Positions 30,281-39,995 of a stretch of 64,000 nucleotides of DNA are shown here, piece by piece. Every line of letters begins with the position of its first letter. Position 1 is the stretch's first letter. The stretch is from positions 186,001-250,000 of the forward strand of contig NZ_SHMH01000001.1 in assembly GCF_004283755.1 (NCBI RefSeq). Direction: 5' to 3'. The notes under the pieces are model-generated. The model was not told where the DNA came from and ran no database searches. It saw nothing but the letters and a program-made list of their open reading frames with translations. The stretch comes from Pseudoxanthomonas winnipegensis. Lineage in GTDB: Bacteria; Pseudomonadota; Gammaproteobacteria; Xanthomonadales; Xanthomonadaceae. The translations under genes were made by a program, and so were the position numbers.

Positions 30281-30338
30281 TCGCGGTGCGTAGGATGCCC
30301 CTATCGCCTCCACCCCCTCAGCAAAAAGGAAGAAAACG

Positions 30339-30899
30339 ATGTCCGTCATCAACACCGAAATCCTGCCGTTCAAGGCCACCGCCTACAAGGACGGCGAGTT
30401 CATCGAAGTCTCCGATGCCGACCTGAAGGGCAAGTGGTCCGTGGTCGTGTTCTACCCGGCCGACTTCACCTTCGTCTGCCCGACCGAGCTGGAAGACCTG
30501 GCCGACCATTACGCCGAGTTCCAGAAGCTGGGCGTCGAGGTCTACTCGGTCTCCACCGACACGCACTTCTCGCACAAGGCCTGGCACGACACCTCGGCGG
30601 CGATCGGCAAGATCAAGTACGCCATGATCGGCGACCCGACCCACCAGATCTCGAAGAACTTCGACGTGCTGCGTCCGGCGGGTCTGGCCGACCGCGGCAC
30701 CTTCATCATCGACCCGCAGGGCGTGATCCAGTCGGTGGAAATCACCGCCGAGGGCATCGGCCGCGAAGCCGGCGACACCCTGCGCAAGGTCAAGGCTGCC
30801 CTGTACGTGGCCTCGCACCCGGGTGAGGTCTGCCCGGCCAAGTGGAAGGAAGGCGCCAAGACCCTGGCTCCGTCGCTGGACCTGGTCGGCAAGATCTAA
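30339..30899 (+). CDS. ahpC: Alkyl hydroperoxide reductase subunit C (peroxiredoxin)
   Basis: Protein of 186 aa, a typical 2-Cys peroxiredoxin that reduces H2O2, organic peroxides and peroxynitrite in the cytosol. The peroxidatic cysteine is Cys47 in [13 protein letters not shown] and the resolving cysteine Cys165 in [10 protein letters not shown]. The length equals that of the E. coli enzyme (187 with Met). AAGGAAG precedes the ATG. Its electron donor AhpF is encoded 158 nt downstream, after an intercistronic hairpin, and the regulator OxyR beyond that. A hexamer array upstream may be the control site. Confidence 0.97.
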   Translation: MSVINTEILPFKATAYKDGEFIEVSDADLKGKWSVVVFYPADFTFVCPTELEDLADHYAEFQKLGVEVYSVSTDTHFSHKAWHDTSAAIGKIKYAMIGDPTHQISKNFDVLRPAGLADRGTFIIDPQGVIQSVEITAEGIGREAGDTLRKVKAALYVASHPGEVCPAKWKEGAKTLAPSLDLVGKI

Positions 30900-30949
30900 G
30901 CCGTTCCGCTGCTGCCACGCCGCCTCGCCTCACGCGGGGCGGCGCAGGC

Positions 30950-30990
30950 GGCAAACCGGAGCCCGCCTGCGTCGCGGCCTGCGGTTTGCC
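30950..30990 (+). promoter_or_regulatory. Intercistronic hairpin between ahpC and ahpF
   Basis: The arms GGCAAACCG (30950-30958) and CGGTTTGCC (30982-30990) are perfect reverse complements with further partial pairing inside the loop. There is no T-tract. Such a structure between ahpC and ahpF could stabilise the ahpC message or reduce read-through into ahpF. Confidence 0.5.
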
Positions 30991-31057
30991 CCCTCACCCC
31001 CTCGTCTGCCCACTCCGGGCCGGACGGTCCTTTGCCGCCCTTTCAAGGAGAAGCGCC

Positions 31058-32653
31058 ATGTTGGACGACACCCTCAAGACCCAACTCAAGGCCTACCTGG
31101 AGCGCCTGACGCGCCCGGTGGAGCTGATCGCCTCGGTCGACGACTCGCCCACCTCCAAGGAGATGCTCGAGCTGCTGAGCGACATCGTGCTGCTGTCCGA
31201 CCAGGTCTCGCTGGTCGAGCACCGCGATGCCGACGTGCACACGCCCTCCTTCGCCCTCAACTCGCCGGGCCAGGACATCCACCTGCGCTTCGCCGGCCTG
31301 CCGATGGGCCATGAGTTCACCTCGCTGGTGCTGGCGCTGCTGCAGGTCGGCGGCTATCCGTCCAAGGCCTCGCTGGAGACCATCGAGCAGGTGCAGGGGC
31401 TGGAAGGCGACTACAAGTTCGAGACCTACTTTTCGCAGAGCTGCCAGAACTGCCCGGACGTGGTCCAGGCCCTGAACCTGATGGCGGTGCTCAACCCCAG
31501 GATCCAGCACGTGGCCATCGACGGCGCGGTGTTCCCCGACGAGGTGGAACAGCGGCAGGTGATGTCGGTGCCGACCGTGTACCTCAATGGTGAAACCTTC
31601 GGCCAGGGTCGCATGAACCTGGAAGAGATCGTCGGGCGTCTGGACGCTGGTGCGGCCAAGCGCGACGCCAAGAAGATCTCTACCAAGGCGCCGTTCGAGG
31701 TGCTCGTGGTCGGCGGTGGCCCGGCGGGCTCGGCCGCGGCGATCTACGCCGCGCGCAAGGGCATCCGCACGGGCGTGGCCGCCGAGCGCTTCGGTGGCCA
31801 GGTGCTGGACACGATGGCGATCGAGAACTTCATCTCCGTGCAGGAGACCGAGGGGCCGAAGATGGCCGCCGCGCTCGAGGCGCATGTGCGTCAGTACGAG
31901 GTGGACATCATGAACCTGCAGCGGGCCGAGAAGCTGATCCCCGCCGGGCCCGATGGCCTGATCGAGGTGCAGCTGGCCAACGGTGCCTCGCTCAAGAGCA
32001 GGACGGTGATCCTGTCCACCGGTGCGCGCTGGCGGCAGATGAACGTGCCGGGCGAGAACGAGTACCGCAACAAGGGCGTGGCCTATTGCCCGCACTGCGA
32101 CGGCCCGCTGTTCAAGGGCAAGCGCGTGGCGGTGATCGGCGGCGGCAACTCGGGCGTCGAGGCGGCCATCGACCTGGCCGGCATCGTCAAGCACGTCACG
32201 CTGATTGAGTTCGATCACAAGCTGCGTGCCGACGAGGTCCTGCAGCGCAAGCTGCGCAGCCTGCCCAACGTGGACATCATCGTCTCGGCGCTGTCCACCG
32301 AGGTACACGGCGACGGCAACAAGGTCACTGGTCTGTCCTACACCGACCGCACCAACGAGGCCAAGCACACGCTGGAGCTGGAAGGCATCTTCGTGCAGAT
32401 CGGTCTGCTGCCCAACACCGAGTGGCTCAAGGACACCGTGGCGCTGTCGCCGCGCGGGGAGATCATCGTCGACGACCGCGGCGCGACCAACGTGCCGGGG
32501 GTGTTCGCCGCCGGCGATGCCACCACGGTGCCGTACAAGCAGATCGTGATCGCCATGGGCGAAGGCTCCAAGGCTGCGCTGAGCGCCTTCGACCACCTGA
32601 TCCGCCACAGCGCCCCCGCCGCGCAGGAGCCGGCTGCCGCCAAGGCTGCCTGA
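31058..32653 (+). CDS. ahpF: Alkyl hydroperoxide reductase subunit F
   Basis: Protein of 531 aa from the ATG at 31058, with AAGGAG upstream. It is the NADH-dependent flavoprotein that reduces AhpC. The N-terminal 200 residues form the double thioredoxin-like domain with the CQNCPD redox pair. The thioredoxin-reductase-like part follows with the FAD loop [19 protein letters not shown], the second redox pair in [10 protein letters not shown], the NADH loop [18 protein letters not shown], and the FAD motif [24 protein letters not shown]. All catalytic cysteines are present. An intrinsic terminator follows at 32683-32711. Confidence 0.97.
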   Translation: MLDDTLKTQLKAYLERLTRPVELIASVDDSPTSKEMLELLSDIVLLSDQVSLVEHRDADVHTPSFALNSPGQDIHLRFAGLPMGHEFTSLVLALLQVGGYPSKASLETIEQVQGLEGDYKFETYFSQSCQNCPDVVQALNLMAVLNPRIQHVAIDGAVFPDEVEQRQVMSVPTVYLNGETFGQGRMNLEEIVGRLDAGAAKRDAKKISTKAPFEVLVVGGGPAGSAAAIYAARKGIRTGVAAERFGGQVLDTMAIENFISVQETEGPKMAAALEAHVRQYEVDIMNLQRAEKLIPAGPDGLIEVQLANGASLKSRTVILSTGARWRQMNVPGENEYRNKGVAYCPHCDGPLFKGKRVAVIGGGNSGVEAAIDLAGIVKHVTLIEFDHKLRADEVLQRKLRSLPNVDIIVSALSTEVHGDGNKVTGLSYTDRTNEAKHTLELEGIFVQIGLLPNTEWLKDTVALSPRGEIIVDDRGATNVPGVFAAGDATTVPYKQIVIAMGEGSKAALSAFDHLIRHSAPAAQEPAAAKAA

Positions 32654-32682
32654 TCCGCCCCACGCGATAAGGTGCGAATGAC

Positions 32683-32711
32683 GCCCGCCGGTGACCCCGG
32701 CGGGCTTTTTT
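32683..32711 (+). terminator. Intrinsic terminator after ahpF
   Basis: A perfect 9-bp stem GCCCGCCGG/CCGGCGGGC with a 5-nt loop is followed by six T residues. It ends the ahpC-ahpF unit 30 nt after the stop, so oxyR must be transcribed separately. Confidence 0.9.
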
Positions 32712-32760
32712 GCTTTGCGGGGATGAGGGATCGCCGCGGCTGAGTGCTGCGGCTTCGGAT

Positions 32761-32875
32761 GGGCAGCGGTCCGGCGGGCAGGGGCCGCTTTTCCCTCAAT
32801 CAGGGCATCCTGCCCTGATTCGGGCGCTCGGCTTCCTGCCTCGCTGGTCGCGGCCCCTGCCCGCCGGCCCGCTGC
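32761..32875 (+). repeat. Nested palindromic repeat element R1, copy 2
   Basis: Outer arms from 32763 (GCAGCGGTCCGGCGGGCAGG) and to 32874 (CCTGCCCGCCGGCCCGCTGC); inner perfect 10-bp inverted repeat AATCAGGGCA (32798-32807) and TGCCCTGATT (32811-32820). Differs from copy 1 by a few substitutions and a one-base indel near 32831. Confidence 0.85.
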
Positions 32876-32965
32876 CTCGCGGGTCGAGATACAAGGCTTC
32901 GTTTCAAAAAAAGTCCTCATCCCTCCGCAGAGGGCTTCTGCCGGTTAGGTGCAGCCCCAGTCATC

Positions 32966-33064
32966 GTGGGAGCCGCCATGGCGGCGATGGGGCTTTCCCG
33001 TTAAATCTCCACCGCGGCTCAAGCGTTGCCGGCCGAGCCACATCGCCGCCGTGGCGGCTCCTAC
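32966..33064. repeat. REP-like inverted pair, family A, copy 2
   Basis: Left arm GTGGGAGCCGCCATGGCGGC... (32966-32989) is identical to copy 1; the right arm (33041-33064) has two changes (GCCGCCGTGGCGGCTCCTAC). The spacer between the arms is only partly conserved. Confidence 0.82.
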
Positions 33065-33247
33065 CGAAGCGTGAGGCGCGGTCAATCCTTTTCCATCGCG
33101 GCGTCGGCGAACCTCGCGGGCACCATCAACTCATTCAAGTCCCCAAACCCTTGCCGGGGGTTCAGCCTGCGTCGATTGATCGGGCGAGGCAAAAGGCGTT
33201 GAATGCATCGACGGCGCCGATGGCCGTGTCAGACAAGTCCTCCAGCC

Positions 33248-34210
33248 GTGAACCTGCGTGACCTCAAGTACCTGGTCGCCCTCGCCGACCACATGCATTT
33301 CGGCCGCGCCGCGGCGGCCAGCTTCGTCAGCCAGCCCACCCTGTCCACCCAGATCAAGAAGCTGGAGGACGAGCTGGGCGTGTCGCTGGTCGAGCGTGCG
33401 CCGCGCAAGGTCATGCTGACCCCGGCCGGTCGCGACGCGGCCGAGCGCGCGCGCCGGATCGTGGCCGAGGTCGAGCAGATGAAGGAATCGGCGCGGCGCA
33501 GCCAGGACCCCGAGGCCGGCACCGTGCGGCTGGGCATCTTCCCCACGCTCGGCCCGTATCTGCTGCCGCACGTGGTGCCATCCATCCGCACGCGCTTCCC
33601 GCAGCTGGAGCTGCTGCTGGTGGAGGAGAAGAGCGACGTGCTGCTGCAGCGGCTGCGCGAGGGCAAGCTCGACGCCGGCCTGCTGGCTCTGCCGGTGGAC
33701 GAGGACCAGCTGCACGTGGAGTTCCTGTTCGAGGAGCCCTTCGTGCTGGCCGTGCCCGAGGGGCATCCGCTGGCCGCGCGCGATTCGCTGACCCTGGACG
33801 AACTGTCCGACCAGAAGCTGCTGCTGCTCGAGGACGGCCACTGCCTGCGCGAACAGGCGCTGGAGGTGTGCCGGCTGTCGGGCGCCAACGAGAAGTCCGA
33901 GTTCCGCGCCACCAGCCTGGAAACCCTGCGCCAGATGGTCGCCGCCGACGTCGGCGTGACCCTGCTGCCGACGCTGGCGGTCAAGCCGCCGGTGGCGCGC
34001 TCGGACAACATCCATCTGCTGGGGTTCAGTGACTCCCATCCCAGCCGGCGCATCGCCATGGTGTGGCGCAAGAGCTCGGCGATGTCCGGCTTCCTGATGC
34101 AGCTGGCGCAGGTCTTCAAGGACCTGCCGCCCGCGCTGCTGGATCCTTCCGCGCCTGCCACCGCACCGCCGCGCCGCGCCGCATCGACAATCCGGCAACG
34201 ACGCGCGTGA
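33248..34210 (+). CDS. oxyR: Peroxide-sensing LysR-type regulator OxyR
   Basis: Protein of 320 aa from the GTG at 33248, which gives the conserved start [22 protein letters not shown]; an upstream ATG at 33203 only adds unrelated residues. The LysR winged helix-turn-helix is at residues 1-60. The sensing loop has [18 protein letters not shown], with Cys199 and Cys208 at exactly the numbers of the E. coli redox pair. [23 protein letters not shown] is also as in OxyR. It should activate ahpC-ahpF and other peroxide genes. It lies after ahpF but beyond a terminator and the composite repeat, and is followed by tal after 43 nt. Confidence 0.96.
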   Translation: MNLRDLKYLVALADHMHFGRAAAASFVSQPTLSTQIKKLEDELGVSLVERAPRKVMLTPAGRDAAERARRIVAEVEQMKESARRSQDPEAGTVRLGIFPTLGPYLLPHVVPSIRTRFPQLELLLVEEKSDVLLQRLREGKLDAGLLALPVDEDQLHVEFLFEEPFVLAVPEGHPLAARDSLTLDELSDQKLLLLEDGHCLREQALEVCRLSGANEKSEFRATSLETLRQMVAADVGVTLLPTLAVKPPVARSDNIHLLGFSDSHPSRRIAMVWRKSSAMSGFLMQLAQVFKDLPPALLDPSAPATAPPRRAASTIRQRRA

Positions 34211-34253
34211 GACCCTTTCCCCATTCCTCTCTTCCAACCTGACGGAACGCCCC

Positions 34254-35213
34254 ATGAGTGCCCCAAGCAAACTGCAGCAGCTGCGCGACCTGTCGGTGGT
34301 CGTGGCCGACACCGGCGACTTCGATGCGATCAAGCGCCTCAAGCCGGTGGACTGCACCACCAACCCGACACTGGTGAAGAAGGCGCTGGACCTGCCGGTC
34401 TATGACGACCTGATCGATGAGCAGATCGCCTGGGCGCGCGGCCAGGGCGAGGTCACCGATGAACTGGTGGCCGAGGTCGCCGATCGCCTCACCGTCGGCG
34501 TGGGCACCAAGCTCTCCGGCCTGATCGAGGGCCGCGTGTCGACCGAGGTCGATGCCGACCTGGCCTATGACACCGCCGCCAGCGTGGCCAAGGCGAAGAA
34601 GTTCATCGCCATGTACGCCGACAACGGCGTGCCCAAGGACCGCGTGCTGATCAAGCTCGCCTCGACCTGGGAAGGCGTGGAGGCCTGCCGCCAGCTGCAG
34701 GCCGAGGGCATCGACTGCAACTGCACGCTGATCTTCAACCCGACCCAGGCCCTGGCCTGCGCCGAGGCCGATGCGTTCCTGATCTCGCCGTTCGTGGGCC
34801 GCATCCTGGACTGGTACAAGGCCCACGGCCAGGCGCCGGCCAGCATCGATGAGGACCAGGGCGTGGTGTTCGTGCGCGGTGTCTACGACACCTTCAAGCG
34901 CCGCGGCATCAAGACCGTGGTGATGGGCGCCTCGTTCCGCTCGACCGAGCAGATCGAAGCGCTGGCCGGCTGCGATCGCCTGACCATCTCGCCGGACCTG
35001 CTGGACAAGCTCGATGCCGACCACGGCGAGCTGCCGCGCAAGCTGACGCCCGCCAAGGCCGAAGGCGGCAGCCACACGCCGGTGGATGCGGCCAAGTTCA
35101 AGGCCGACGTCGAAGCCGACCCGATGGCCAAGGAGAAGCTGGCCGACGGCATCCGCATCTTCGCCGAAGACCTCAAGAGCCTGCGCAAGACCATCGCCGA
35201 CCGTCTGGCCTGA
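34254..35213 (+). CDS. tal: Transaldolase
   Basis: Protein of 319 aa, a TIM-barrel enzyme of the non-oxidative pentose phosphate pathway that moves a dihydroxyacetone unit from sedoheptulose 7-phosphate to glyceraldehyde 3-phosphate. The Schiff-base lysine is Lys134 in [25 protein letters not shown] near residue 35, [17 protein letters not shown] and [12 protein letters not shown] are typical of the TalB class. The position just after oxyR may link it to NADPH supply during oxidative stress; that is an inference. A strong hairpin without a T-run follows. Confidence 0.96.
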   Translation: MSAPSKLQQLRDLSVVVADTGDFDAIKRLKPVDCTTNPTLVKKALDLPVYDDLIDEQIAWARGQGEVTDELVAEVADRLTVGVGTKLSGLIEGRVSTEVDADLAYDTAASVAKAKKFIAMYADNGVPKDRVLIKLASTWEGVEACRQLQAEGIDCNCTLIFNPTQALACAEADAFLISPFVGRILDWYKAHGQAPASIDEDQGVVFVRGVYDTFKRRGIKTVVMGASFRSTEQIEALAGCDRLTISPDLLDKLDADHGELPRKLTPAKAEGGSHTPVDAAKFKADVEADPMAKEKLADGIRIFAEDLKSLRKTIADRLA

Positions 35214-35268
35214 TCGGCTCCGCCGCGCCCTGCCCTCGCTCGTGAGGGTAGGCGCTGCACCCGGGCCT

Positions 35269-35291
35269 GCTTCCGCGCCAACCGCGGAAGC
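35269..35291. terminator. Hairpin between convergent tal and serB
   Basis: A perfect 9-bp stem GCTTCCGCG/CGCGGAAGC with a 5-nt loop lies in the 93-bp gap between the two convergent genes. It can act in both directions, but no T-tract follows on either side. Confidence 0.5.
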
Positions 35292-35306
35292 GGGCTCGCG
35301 ACTGCG

Positions 35307-36020
35307 CTATCCCAGGACGTCCAGCAGCCGTTCCAGCCCACCCGTGTCGATCGACACCTCCGCCACCTCGCGCACGCGCGGCTTGGCGTGGAAGGCCACC
35401 GACAGGCCCGCGGCCTGCATCATCGGGATGTCGTTGGAGCCATCGCCCACCGCGATCGTGCGCGCCGGGTCCAGGCCCAGCAGCGAGGTCACGTCCAGCA
35501 GCGTCGCGCGCTTGACCGCGCCATCGCAGACATCGCCCCAAGCCTGGGCCAGCACGCGCCCGGTCAGCACGCCGTCGGCCACCTCCAGCCGATTGGAGCG
35601 GACGAAGTCCAGCCCCAGCCGCGCGCGCAGGCGCTCGGCGAAGAAGGTGAAACCGCCGGAGACCAGCAGCGTCTTCAGCCCGGCGGCCTTGCACGCCTCG
35701 AGCAGCTGCTCTGCGCCAGGCGTGAGCTGCAGGCGTGTGTCGTAGACCTCCTGCAGCGCACCCTCGGGCACGCCCTTGAGCAGGGCCACGCGGCGCAGCA
35801 GGCTCTCGCGGAAGTCGGCGATCTCCCCGCGCATGGTCGCCTCGGTGATCGCGGCCACCTGCGCCTTCAGGCCCACCGCCGCGGCGATCTCGTCGATGCA
35901 TTCGATGGTGATCAGCGTCGAATCCATGTCCAGCGCGATCAGGCCGAAGTGCGCCAGCGGCGGCAGCGGAGTGGCGCGACGCAGCTGCAGGCCATCGGCG
36001 GGTGCGTGGGAATCGGTCAT
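35307..36020 (-). CDS. serB: Phosphoserine phosphatase
   Basis: Protein of 237 aa of the HAD superfamily, the last step of serine synthesis. Motif I is ALDMDSTLITIECIDE with the nucleophilic aspartate, motif II LLVSGGFTFFAERLR, motif III with the lysine in VKRATLL, and motif IV TIAVGDGSNDIPMMQAAGLSVAFHAKP. It lacks the N-terminal ACT-like domain of the longer E. coli form, keeping only a 28-residue leader. Cytosolic, single gene. Confidence 0.94.
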   Translation of the reverse strand: MTDSHAPADGLQLRRATPLPPLAHFGLIALDMDSTLITIECIDEIAAAVGLKAQVAAITEATMRGEIADFRESLLRRVALLKGVPEGALQEVYDTRLQLTPGAEQLLEACKAAGLKTLLVSGGFTFFAERLRARLGLDFVRSNRLEVADGVLTGRVLAQAWGDVCDGAVKRATLLDVTSLLGLDPARTIAVGDGSNDIPMMQAAGLSVAFHAKPRVREVAEVSIDTGGLERLLDVLG

Positions 36021-36092
36021 GGGCGAACAGGCGCACCGGCCGTGGGACGAAGGGCCTGCAAGCGTAAAGACCTCGGCCGCGCCGGGATAGGC

Positions 36093-36779
36093 CTAGGCGA
36101 CGCCCTTGGAAGCGGCATGCTCCGCCACGCGCCGCGCATAGAGCGCGTACACGCAGGCCAGCGCCAGGCAAATCAACGCCGGCGCGATCAGCACCGTATA
36201 CGACCAGCGATGGAAGCCCAGCGCGCCGGCCAGGCCGCCAGCCAGGAAGCCGGTGATCACCGTCACGCACAGCGACAGCCGGCGCCAAGGCAGCGGCATG
36301 CGCCGCAGCCCATGGCCGATGGCCAGCCCCAGGTCGGTGAACATGCCCGAGACATGCGTGGTGCGCACCACCGCGCCGCTGTAGGTGGTGGCCATCGCGT
36401 TCTGCAGGCCGCAGGCGCAGGCCGCCAGCCACAGGCCCCACATCGAGGCACGCGTCATCAGCGGCACCGAGGCCAGCAGCAGGCCGGCTTCCAGCACCAG
36501 CACCAGCCCATAGCGCCGCCCCAGCTGCAGGGCGACATCGCCGATCAGCGCCCCGCTGAGCGCGCTTCCCGCCACGAAGAAGAACGCGCCACCGGCCAGC
36601 TGCGCCAGCCCCCGCAGATCCAGCACCGCCGCGCGCGCGCCCATCTCCGAGGTGATGCCGGTCATATGGCTCACGCCCTGATGGCCGAACCCCAGCAGCG
36701 CCACGACATTGACGATGCCCGCGGTAAAGGCCATGACCCAGGCACCGGACCAGACCCAGCGCGGCAGTTTGGAAATCAT
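36093..36779 (-). CDS. DUF1275 (YoaK-like) family membrane protein
   Basis: Protein of 228 aa from the ATG at 36779; a TTG at 36812 is less likely. Six hydrophobic segments are visible, starting with WVWSGAWVMAFTAGIVNVVALLGF. The family signature HQGVSHMTGITSEMG and the second-half CGLQNAMATTYSGAVVRTTHVSGMFTDLGLAIGH are well conserved. Function of DUF1275 proteins is not known. Leftward, upstream of serB. Confidence 0.88.
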   Translation of the reverse strand: MISKLPRWVWSGAWVMAFTAGIVNVVALLGFGHQGVSHMTGITSEMGARAAVLDLRGLAQLAGGAFFFVAGSALSGALIGDVALQLGRRYGLVLVLEAGLLLASVPLMTRASMWGLWLAACACGLQNAMATTYSGAVVRTTHVSGMFTDLGLAIGHGLRRMPLPWRRLSLCVTVITGFLAGGLAGALGFHRWSYTVLIAPALICLALACVYALYARRVAEHAASKGVA

Positions 36780-36890
36780 CGAAGGGGCGCCAATGGCTCG
36801 CGGACGCAGCAAGCGTCGCGCCGCGGCGCGATGGCTGTCAACGCCACGGCCGGCAAAATCTCAATGGTGGCGACGGACCGTTCGCCAACA

Positions 36891-37861
36891 CTAGCGCCGC
36901 TTGGCTCCGGCCATGATGCGTCCTGCAACGATGGCTGCCGGAACGATCGAGCATCCCCAGGCCAGGATGAAAATCAGCACCGCAGGCCCGCTCGCTCTCC
37001 CATGCTCGATCAAGAGCATGGCCAATGGCGGAAGGATTGCGGTGGCGAAGAGGCAAGCGACCGCGACCACGTCGTCTTGCAGCCTCGGGCCGGCCCGCGT
37101 GCGTTCGGCCGCAGCCTGCCTGCGCGCCATCAGCGCCCAGAGATAGCGCGCGCCGATGCCATACGCGGCGAAGAAGAAGACCCACAGCAGGGATTTGCTC
37201 GCTCGCGAATTCGACAGCCTGCGTTCGACCGCCGCACCAGGCTTCGCCCATGAAAGCTTAAGGTGTCCATCGACCTTGTCGAAGTCCGCCTGCGCCTTCT
37301 GCATCTGAGCGACGACCTCGGCCCCCTTCTGCTTGGCCAGCCGCTCAGCGGTTGAACACGAAGAGGCCTGGATGCGCTCGACCGCGTCTGCCAGCTGGTG
37401 TGCATAGCGGCGGGCGATCGCCACATGGTGCTCTTCATGGACCTGCACTCGCTGCTGGAGATCACGCCAGAATTCGCGCGTCGCCACCGACGCCCTGGGA
37501 TCGGGGTCCAGACAGGCAAGGCGACGGAGATACCGATCCCCACTTGGCTCCTGATGATGCGGCAAGCCCCTGACGACTCGCGCAGGACATAATCCAGGCG
37601 CATCTTTGCGCGCGTCAGGCCAGCGAGTGTTTCCTCTGCCGGCCCATCATCCTTTCCCAGCTGAGCCTTGGCCCGATCGCTCCAGGCCTTCATGGAGGCC
37701 AGGATCTGGTGACCATCCCGCCCCGTCACGGTGTAGCTGGAATCCTTGCGGTTCTCCCGAACCGTGCCAGCGTGCGCACCGGTGGCCAGGGCAAGCATGA
37801 CCACGACAGCAAGACGCCATCCAGCGCGTCGCAACATCCTTGAGCACATTCGACCGTCCAT
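36891..37861 (-). pseudogene. Frameshifted DUF922-type HExxH protein with C-terminal membrane domain
   Basis: Two overlapping frames together encode one protein. From 37861 the first frame gives a signal peptide (to about residue 31), then SSYTVTGRDGHQIL and ESSGACRIIRSQVGIGISVALPVWTP, the first part of a DUF922 domain. The match then continues in the next frame with DPRASVATREFWRDLQQRVQVHEEHHVAIARRYA, which holds the zinc-protease-like HEEHH motif, followed by about 30 residues of helix and three membrane segments to the stop at 36891. One extra base in the run of four G at 37503-37506 would join the frames as TP-DPRAS. It is either a recent one-base deletion or a sequencing error. Base composition is less GC-rich than in neighbours. 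Confidence 0.72.
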
Positions 37862-38304
37862 TGTCTGTCCCCGTCGGATGAGCCTAACGCATCCACCTCG
37901 CGGATAGAGGTGCGCGGACTCGCAGGACAGTGACTGGACCTCTCAAAGCGTCGGCACTCCCGAGGGACTGCAGATCTGCATAACCAAGTGAGACTGGCGC
38001 GCTGCTGTACAGCGCTGAGAAGTGGACAAGGCTCGGCGGAACCAATTGTTCAAGCCACCTGTTGTTCTGGCGGTACGCATCGCTGCGGCGCGGGTCATTA
38101 TTCCTGCGGAGTCCGCAATCTGCGGCAGCGTTAATGCGCTCATTCTGAGCGCTCGTCTTTTTGCAACGCGGGCAGTCGCTTACTCGACCGGAAGACCGCC
38201 GACTCATGGAGGGCGGTCCGAGACTCACTGAGACCTAAACCATGTACTTTTTAAGGCCTTTCCGGCATTGCTGAAAACTTACCGGACACCCTGAAATCCT
38301 GCGA
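37862..38304. other. Gene-free, lower-GC stretch next to tRNA-Lys
   Basis: About 440 bp with no supported gene, noticeably richer in A and T than the rest of the window (for example 38221-38280 is mostly A/T). Short open frames on both strands show no codon bias or known sequence. No second copy of the tRNA 3' end that would mark an attachment site was found. It might be the worn end of an old insertion beside the tRNA gene. Confidence 0.5.
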
Positions 38305-38380
38305 TGGTGGGCCGTGAAGGATTCGAACCTTCGACCAAAAGATTAAAAGTCTTCTGCTCTACCGACTGAGCTAACGGCCC
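38305..38380 (-). tRNA. tRNA-Lys (anticodon TTT)
   Basis: Read leftwards, a 76-nt cloverleaf starting GGGCCGTTAGCTCAGTCGGT and ending ACGGCCCACCA. The acceptor stem GGGCCGT/ACGGCCC is fully paired, the anticodon loop CTTTTAA carries TTT, the T loop GGTTCGAATCC is canonical, and the CCA end is encoded. Confidence 0.97.
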
Positions 38381-38450
38381 GGACACGCGGCCCGGCGTTG
38401 CGCCGGGGCCGGCCATTCTACCGGAAAGGGCTGGCGATGCGACCCGCGCC

Positions 38451-39116
38451 TCAGGCGTAGCGCGTGGGATCGGGCACGCCCGCGTCGGCGAAGCCCGCCG
38501 CGCGCAGGCGGCAGGCGTCGCAGCGCCCGCAGGCCGCGCCGCTGGCATCGGCGTTATAGCAGGACACGGTGGCGCCGAAGTCCACGCCCAGGCGCACGCC
38601 CTCGCGCACGATGTCGGCCTTGCTCATGAACTGCAGCGGCGCGTGCACGCGCAGGCCGGCGCCTTCCACGCCCGCCTTGGTCGCCAGGTTGGCCAGGGTC
38701 TGGAAGGCGGAGATGAATTCGGGCCGGCAGTCCGGATAACCGGAGTAGTCCACGGCGTTGACGCCGCAGAAGATGTCCGCCGCGCCGAGCACCTCGGCCC
38801 AGCCCAGCGCGATGGACAGCATGATGGTGTTGCGCGCCGGCACGTAGGTGACCGGGATGCCTTCGCCGCCGGCCTGCGGCACCTCGATGTCGTCGGTCAG
38901 CGCCGAGCCGCCGATGCTGCGCAGGTCGACGTGGACGGTCTTGTGCGCGGCGGCGCCGAGCTGCTGCGACACGCGCGCGGCGGCGTCGAGTTCGGACGTG
39001 TGGCGTTGGCCGTATTGCACGCTCAGCGCGTACGTGCGGAAACCGTGTTCGCGGGCGATGGCCAGGACGACGGCCGAATCCAGGCCCCCGGAGACGAGGA
39101 CGACTGCATTGTTCAT
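38451..39116 (-). CDS. queC: 7-cyano-7-deazaguanine synthase
   Basis: Protein of 221 aa that converts 7-carboxy-7-deazaguanine to preQ0 with ammonia and ATP in queuosine synthesis. The ATP pyrophosphatase loop is [16 protein letters not shown] at the N-terminus, [17 protein letters not shown] follows, and the zinc site is formed by four cysteines near the end ([20 protein letters not shown]). The ATG at 39116 gives the usual short start before the P-loop. It lies 85 nt after queE on the same strand, so the two steps are encoded together; the genes follow the tol-pal cluster. Confidence 0.95.
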   Translation of the reverse strand: MNNAVVLVSGGLDSAVVLAIAREHGFRTYALSVQYGQRHTSELDAAARVSQQLGAAAHKTVHVDLRSIGGSALTDDIEVPQAGGEGIPVTYVPARNTIMLSIALGWAEVLGAADIFCGVNAVDYSGYPDCRPEFISAFQTLANLATKAGVEGAGLRVHAPLQFMSKADIVREGVRLGVDFGATVSCYNADASGAACGRCDACRLRAAGFADAGVPDPTRYA

Positions 39117-39201
39117 GTGGGGTGTTCTTCTTGCCGGCGAGACAGGCCGGGGAGCGCATAGCCTACCGCCCGGGCGCCGGGCAGGCACTTCCCGCGCGGG
39201 T

Positions 39202-39891
39202 TCAGCGGCCGGGTTCGTCGTTCCACAGCAGCTTGTGCAGCTGCATCTGGAAGCGCACCGGCAGGCGGTCCTCGACGATCCAGTCGGCCAGCGCGCGCGG
39301 ACTCACCTGATCCTTGGACGGCGAGAACAGCACGGCGCAGCGCTGGTCCAGCGCGTGCTCGCGCACGACCTCGCGCGCCCATTCGTAGTCGGCGCGGCTG
39401 CACAGCACGAACTTGACCTGGTCGCGCGCGGTCAGCAGCGGCAGGTTGTCCCAGCGGTTGCGGTGCTCCTCGGCCGAGCCGGGGGTCTTGATGTCGACCA
39501 CGCGCGAGACGCGCGGATCGACCTGCGAGACGTCCAGCGCGCCGGAAGTCTCCAGCGAGACGTCGTACCCGGCATCGCACAGCCGCGCCAGCAGCCCGAT
39601 ACAGCGCTTCTGCGCCAGCGGCTCGCCGCCGGTCACGCAGACATGGCGCACGCCCGCGCGCGCGACCTCGGCCAGGATGTCCTCGATCTCCCACCAGGTG
39701 CCGCCGTGGAAGGCGTAGGCGGTGTCGCAGTACTGGCAGCGCAGCGGGCAGCCGGTCAGGCGCACGAACACGGTCGGCCAGCCGGCGGCGTCGGCCTCGC
39801 CCTGCAGCGAGACGAAGATCTCGGTGATCTTCAGCCGGTCCTGCGGCGATTGTTCGATCTGGCTGGGGACGGCGGCGGCGGCGGCGTTCAT
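39202..39891 (-). CDS. queE: 7-carboxy-7-deazaguanine synthase (radical SAM)
   Basis: Protein of 229 aa. The radical SAM cluster cysteines are in [14 protein letters not shown], and [18 protein letters not shown] before it is the substrate-side signature of Que[13 protein letters not shown] and ETSGALDV are further family motifs. It makes 7-carboxy-7-deazaguanine from carboxytetrahydropterin, using SAM. It is placed 104 nt after cpoB; the same order (tol-pal, cpoB, queE, queC) is common in gammaproteobacteria. Confidence 0.95.
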   Translation of the reverse strand: MNAAAAAVPSQIEQSPQDRLKITEIFVSLQGEADAAGWPTVFVRLTGCPLRCQYCDTAYAFHGGTWWEIEDILAEVARAGVRHVCVTGGEPLAQKRCIGLLARLCDAGYDVSLETSGALDVSQVDPRVSRVVDIKTPGSAEEHRNRWDNLPLLTARDQVKFVLCSRADYEWAREVVREHALDQRCAVLFSPSKDQVSPRALADWIVEDRLPVRFQMQLHKLLWNDEPGR

Positions 39892-39995
39892 TGCGGAGGC
39901 TCTCTCAAAACGGCGGCGCCACCGCAGACCTCGCGGTGGCGTTCGAGTGGTGCGTGTTGCGGTACTGCGAAAGGTCCTGGCGGACCTCGTTGGGC

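Larger units (their letters stand above)
32756..33117. repeat. Composite intergenic repeat, copy 2 (about 360 bp)
   Basis: Fills most of the 536-bp spacer between the ahpF terminator and oxyR. It aligns along its whole length with 8941-9300, with the same order: nested palindrome R1 (32761-32875), link with CGCAGAGGGCTTCTGCCGGTT, REP-like family A arms (32966-33064), then GAGGCGCGGTCAATCC. No gene is supported in 32712-33247; a long open frame across it comes from the biased composition of the repeat. Confidence 0.85.

Noticed and set aside
32710-33261. 183-codon open frame across the composite repeat before oxyR
   Set aside because: Comparison of repeat copies shows substitutions at first and second codon positions and a frameshift in the other copy, so it is not protein-coding.
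38022-38231. Possible small gene in the spacer next to tRNA-Lys
   Set aside because: Weak start context, no similarity and AT-richer composition without codon bias; competing frames exist on both strands.
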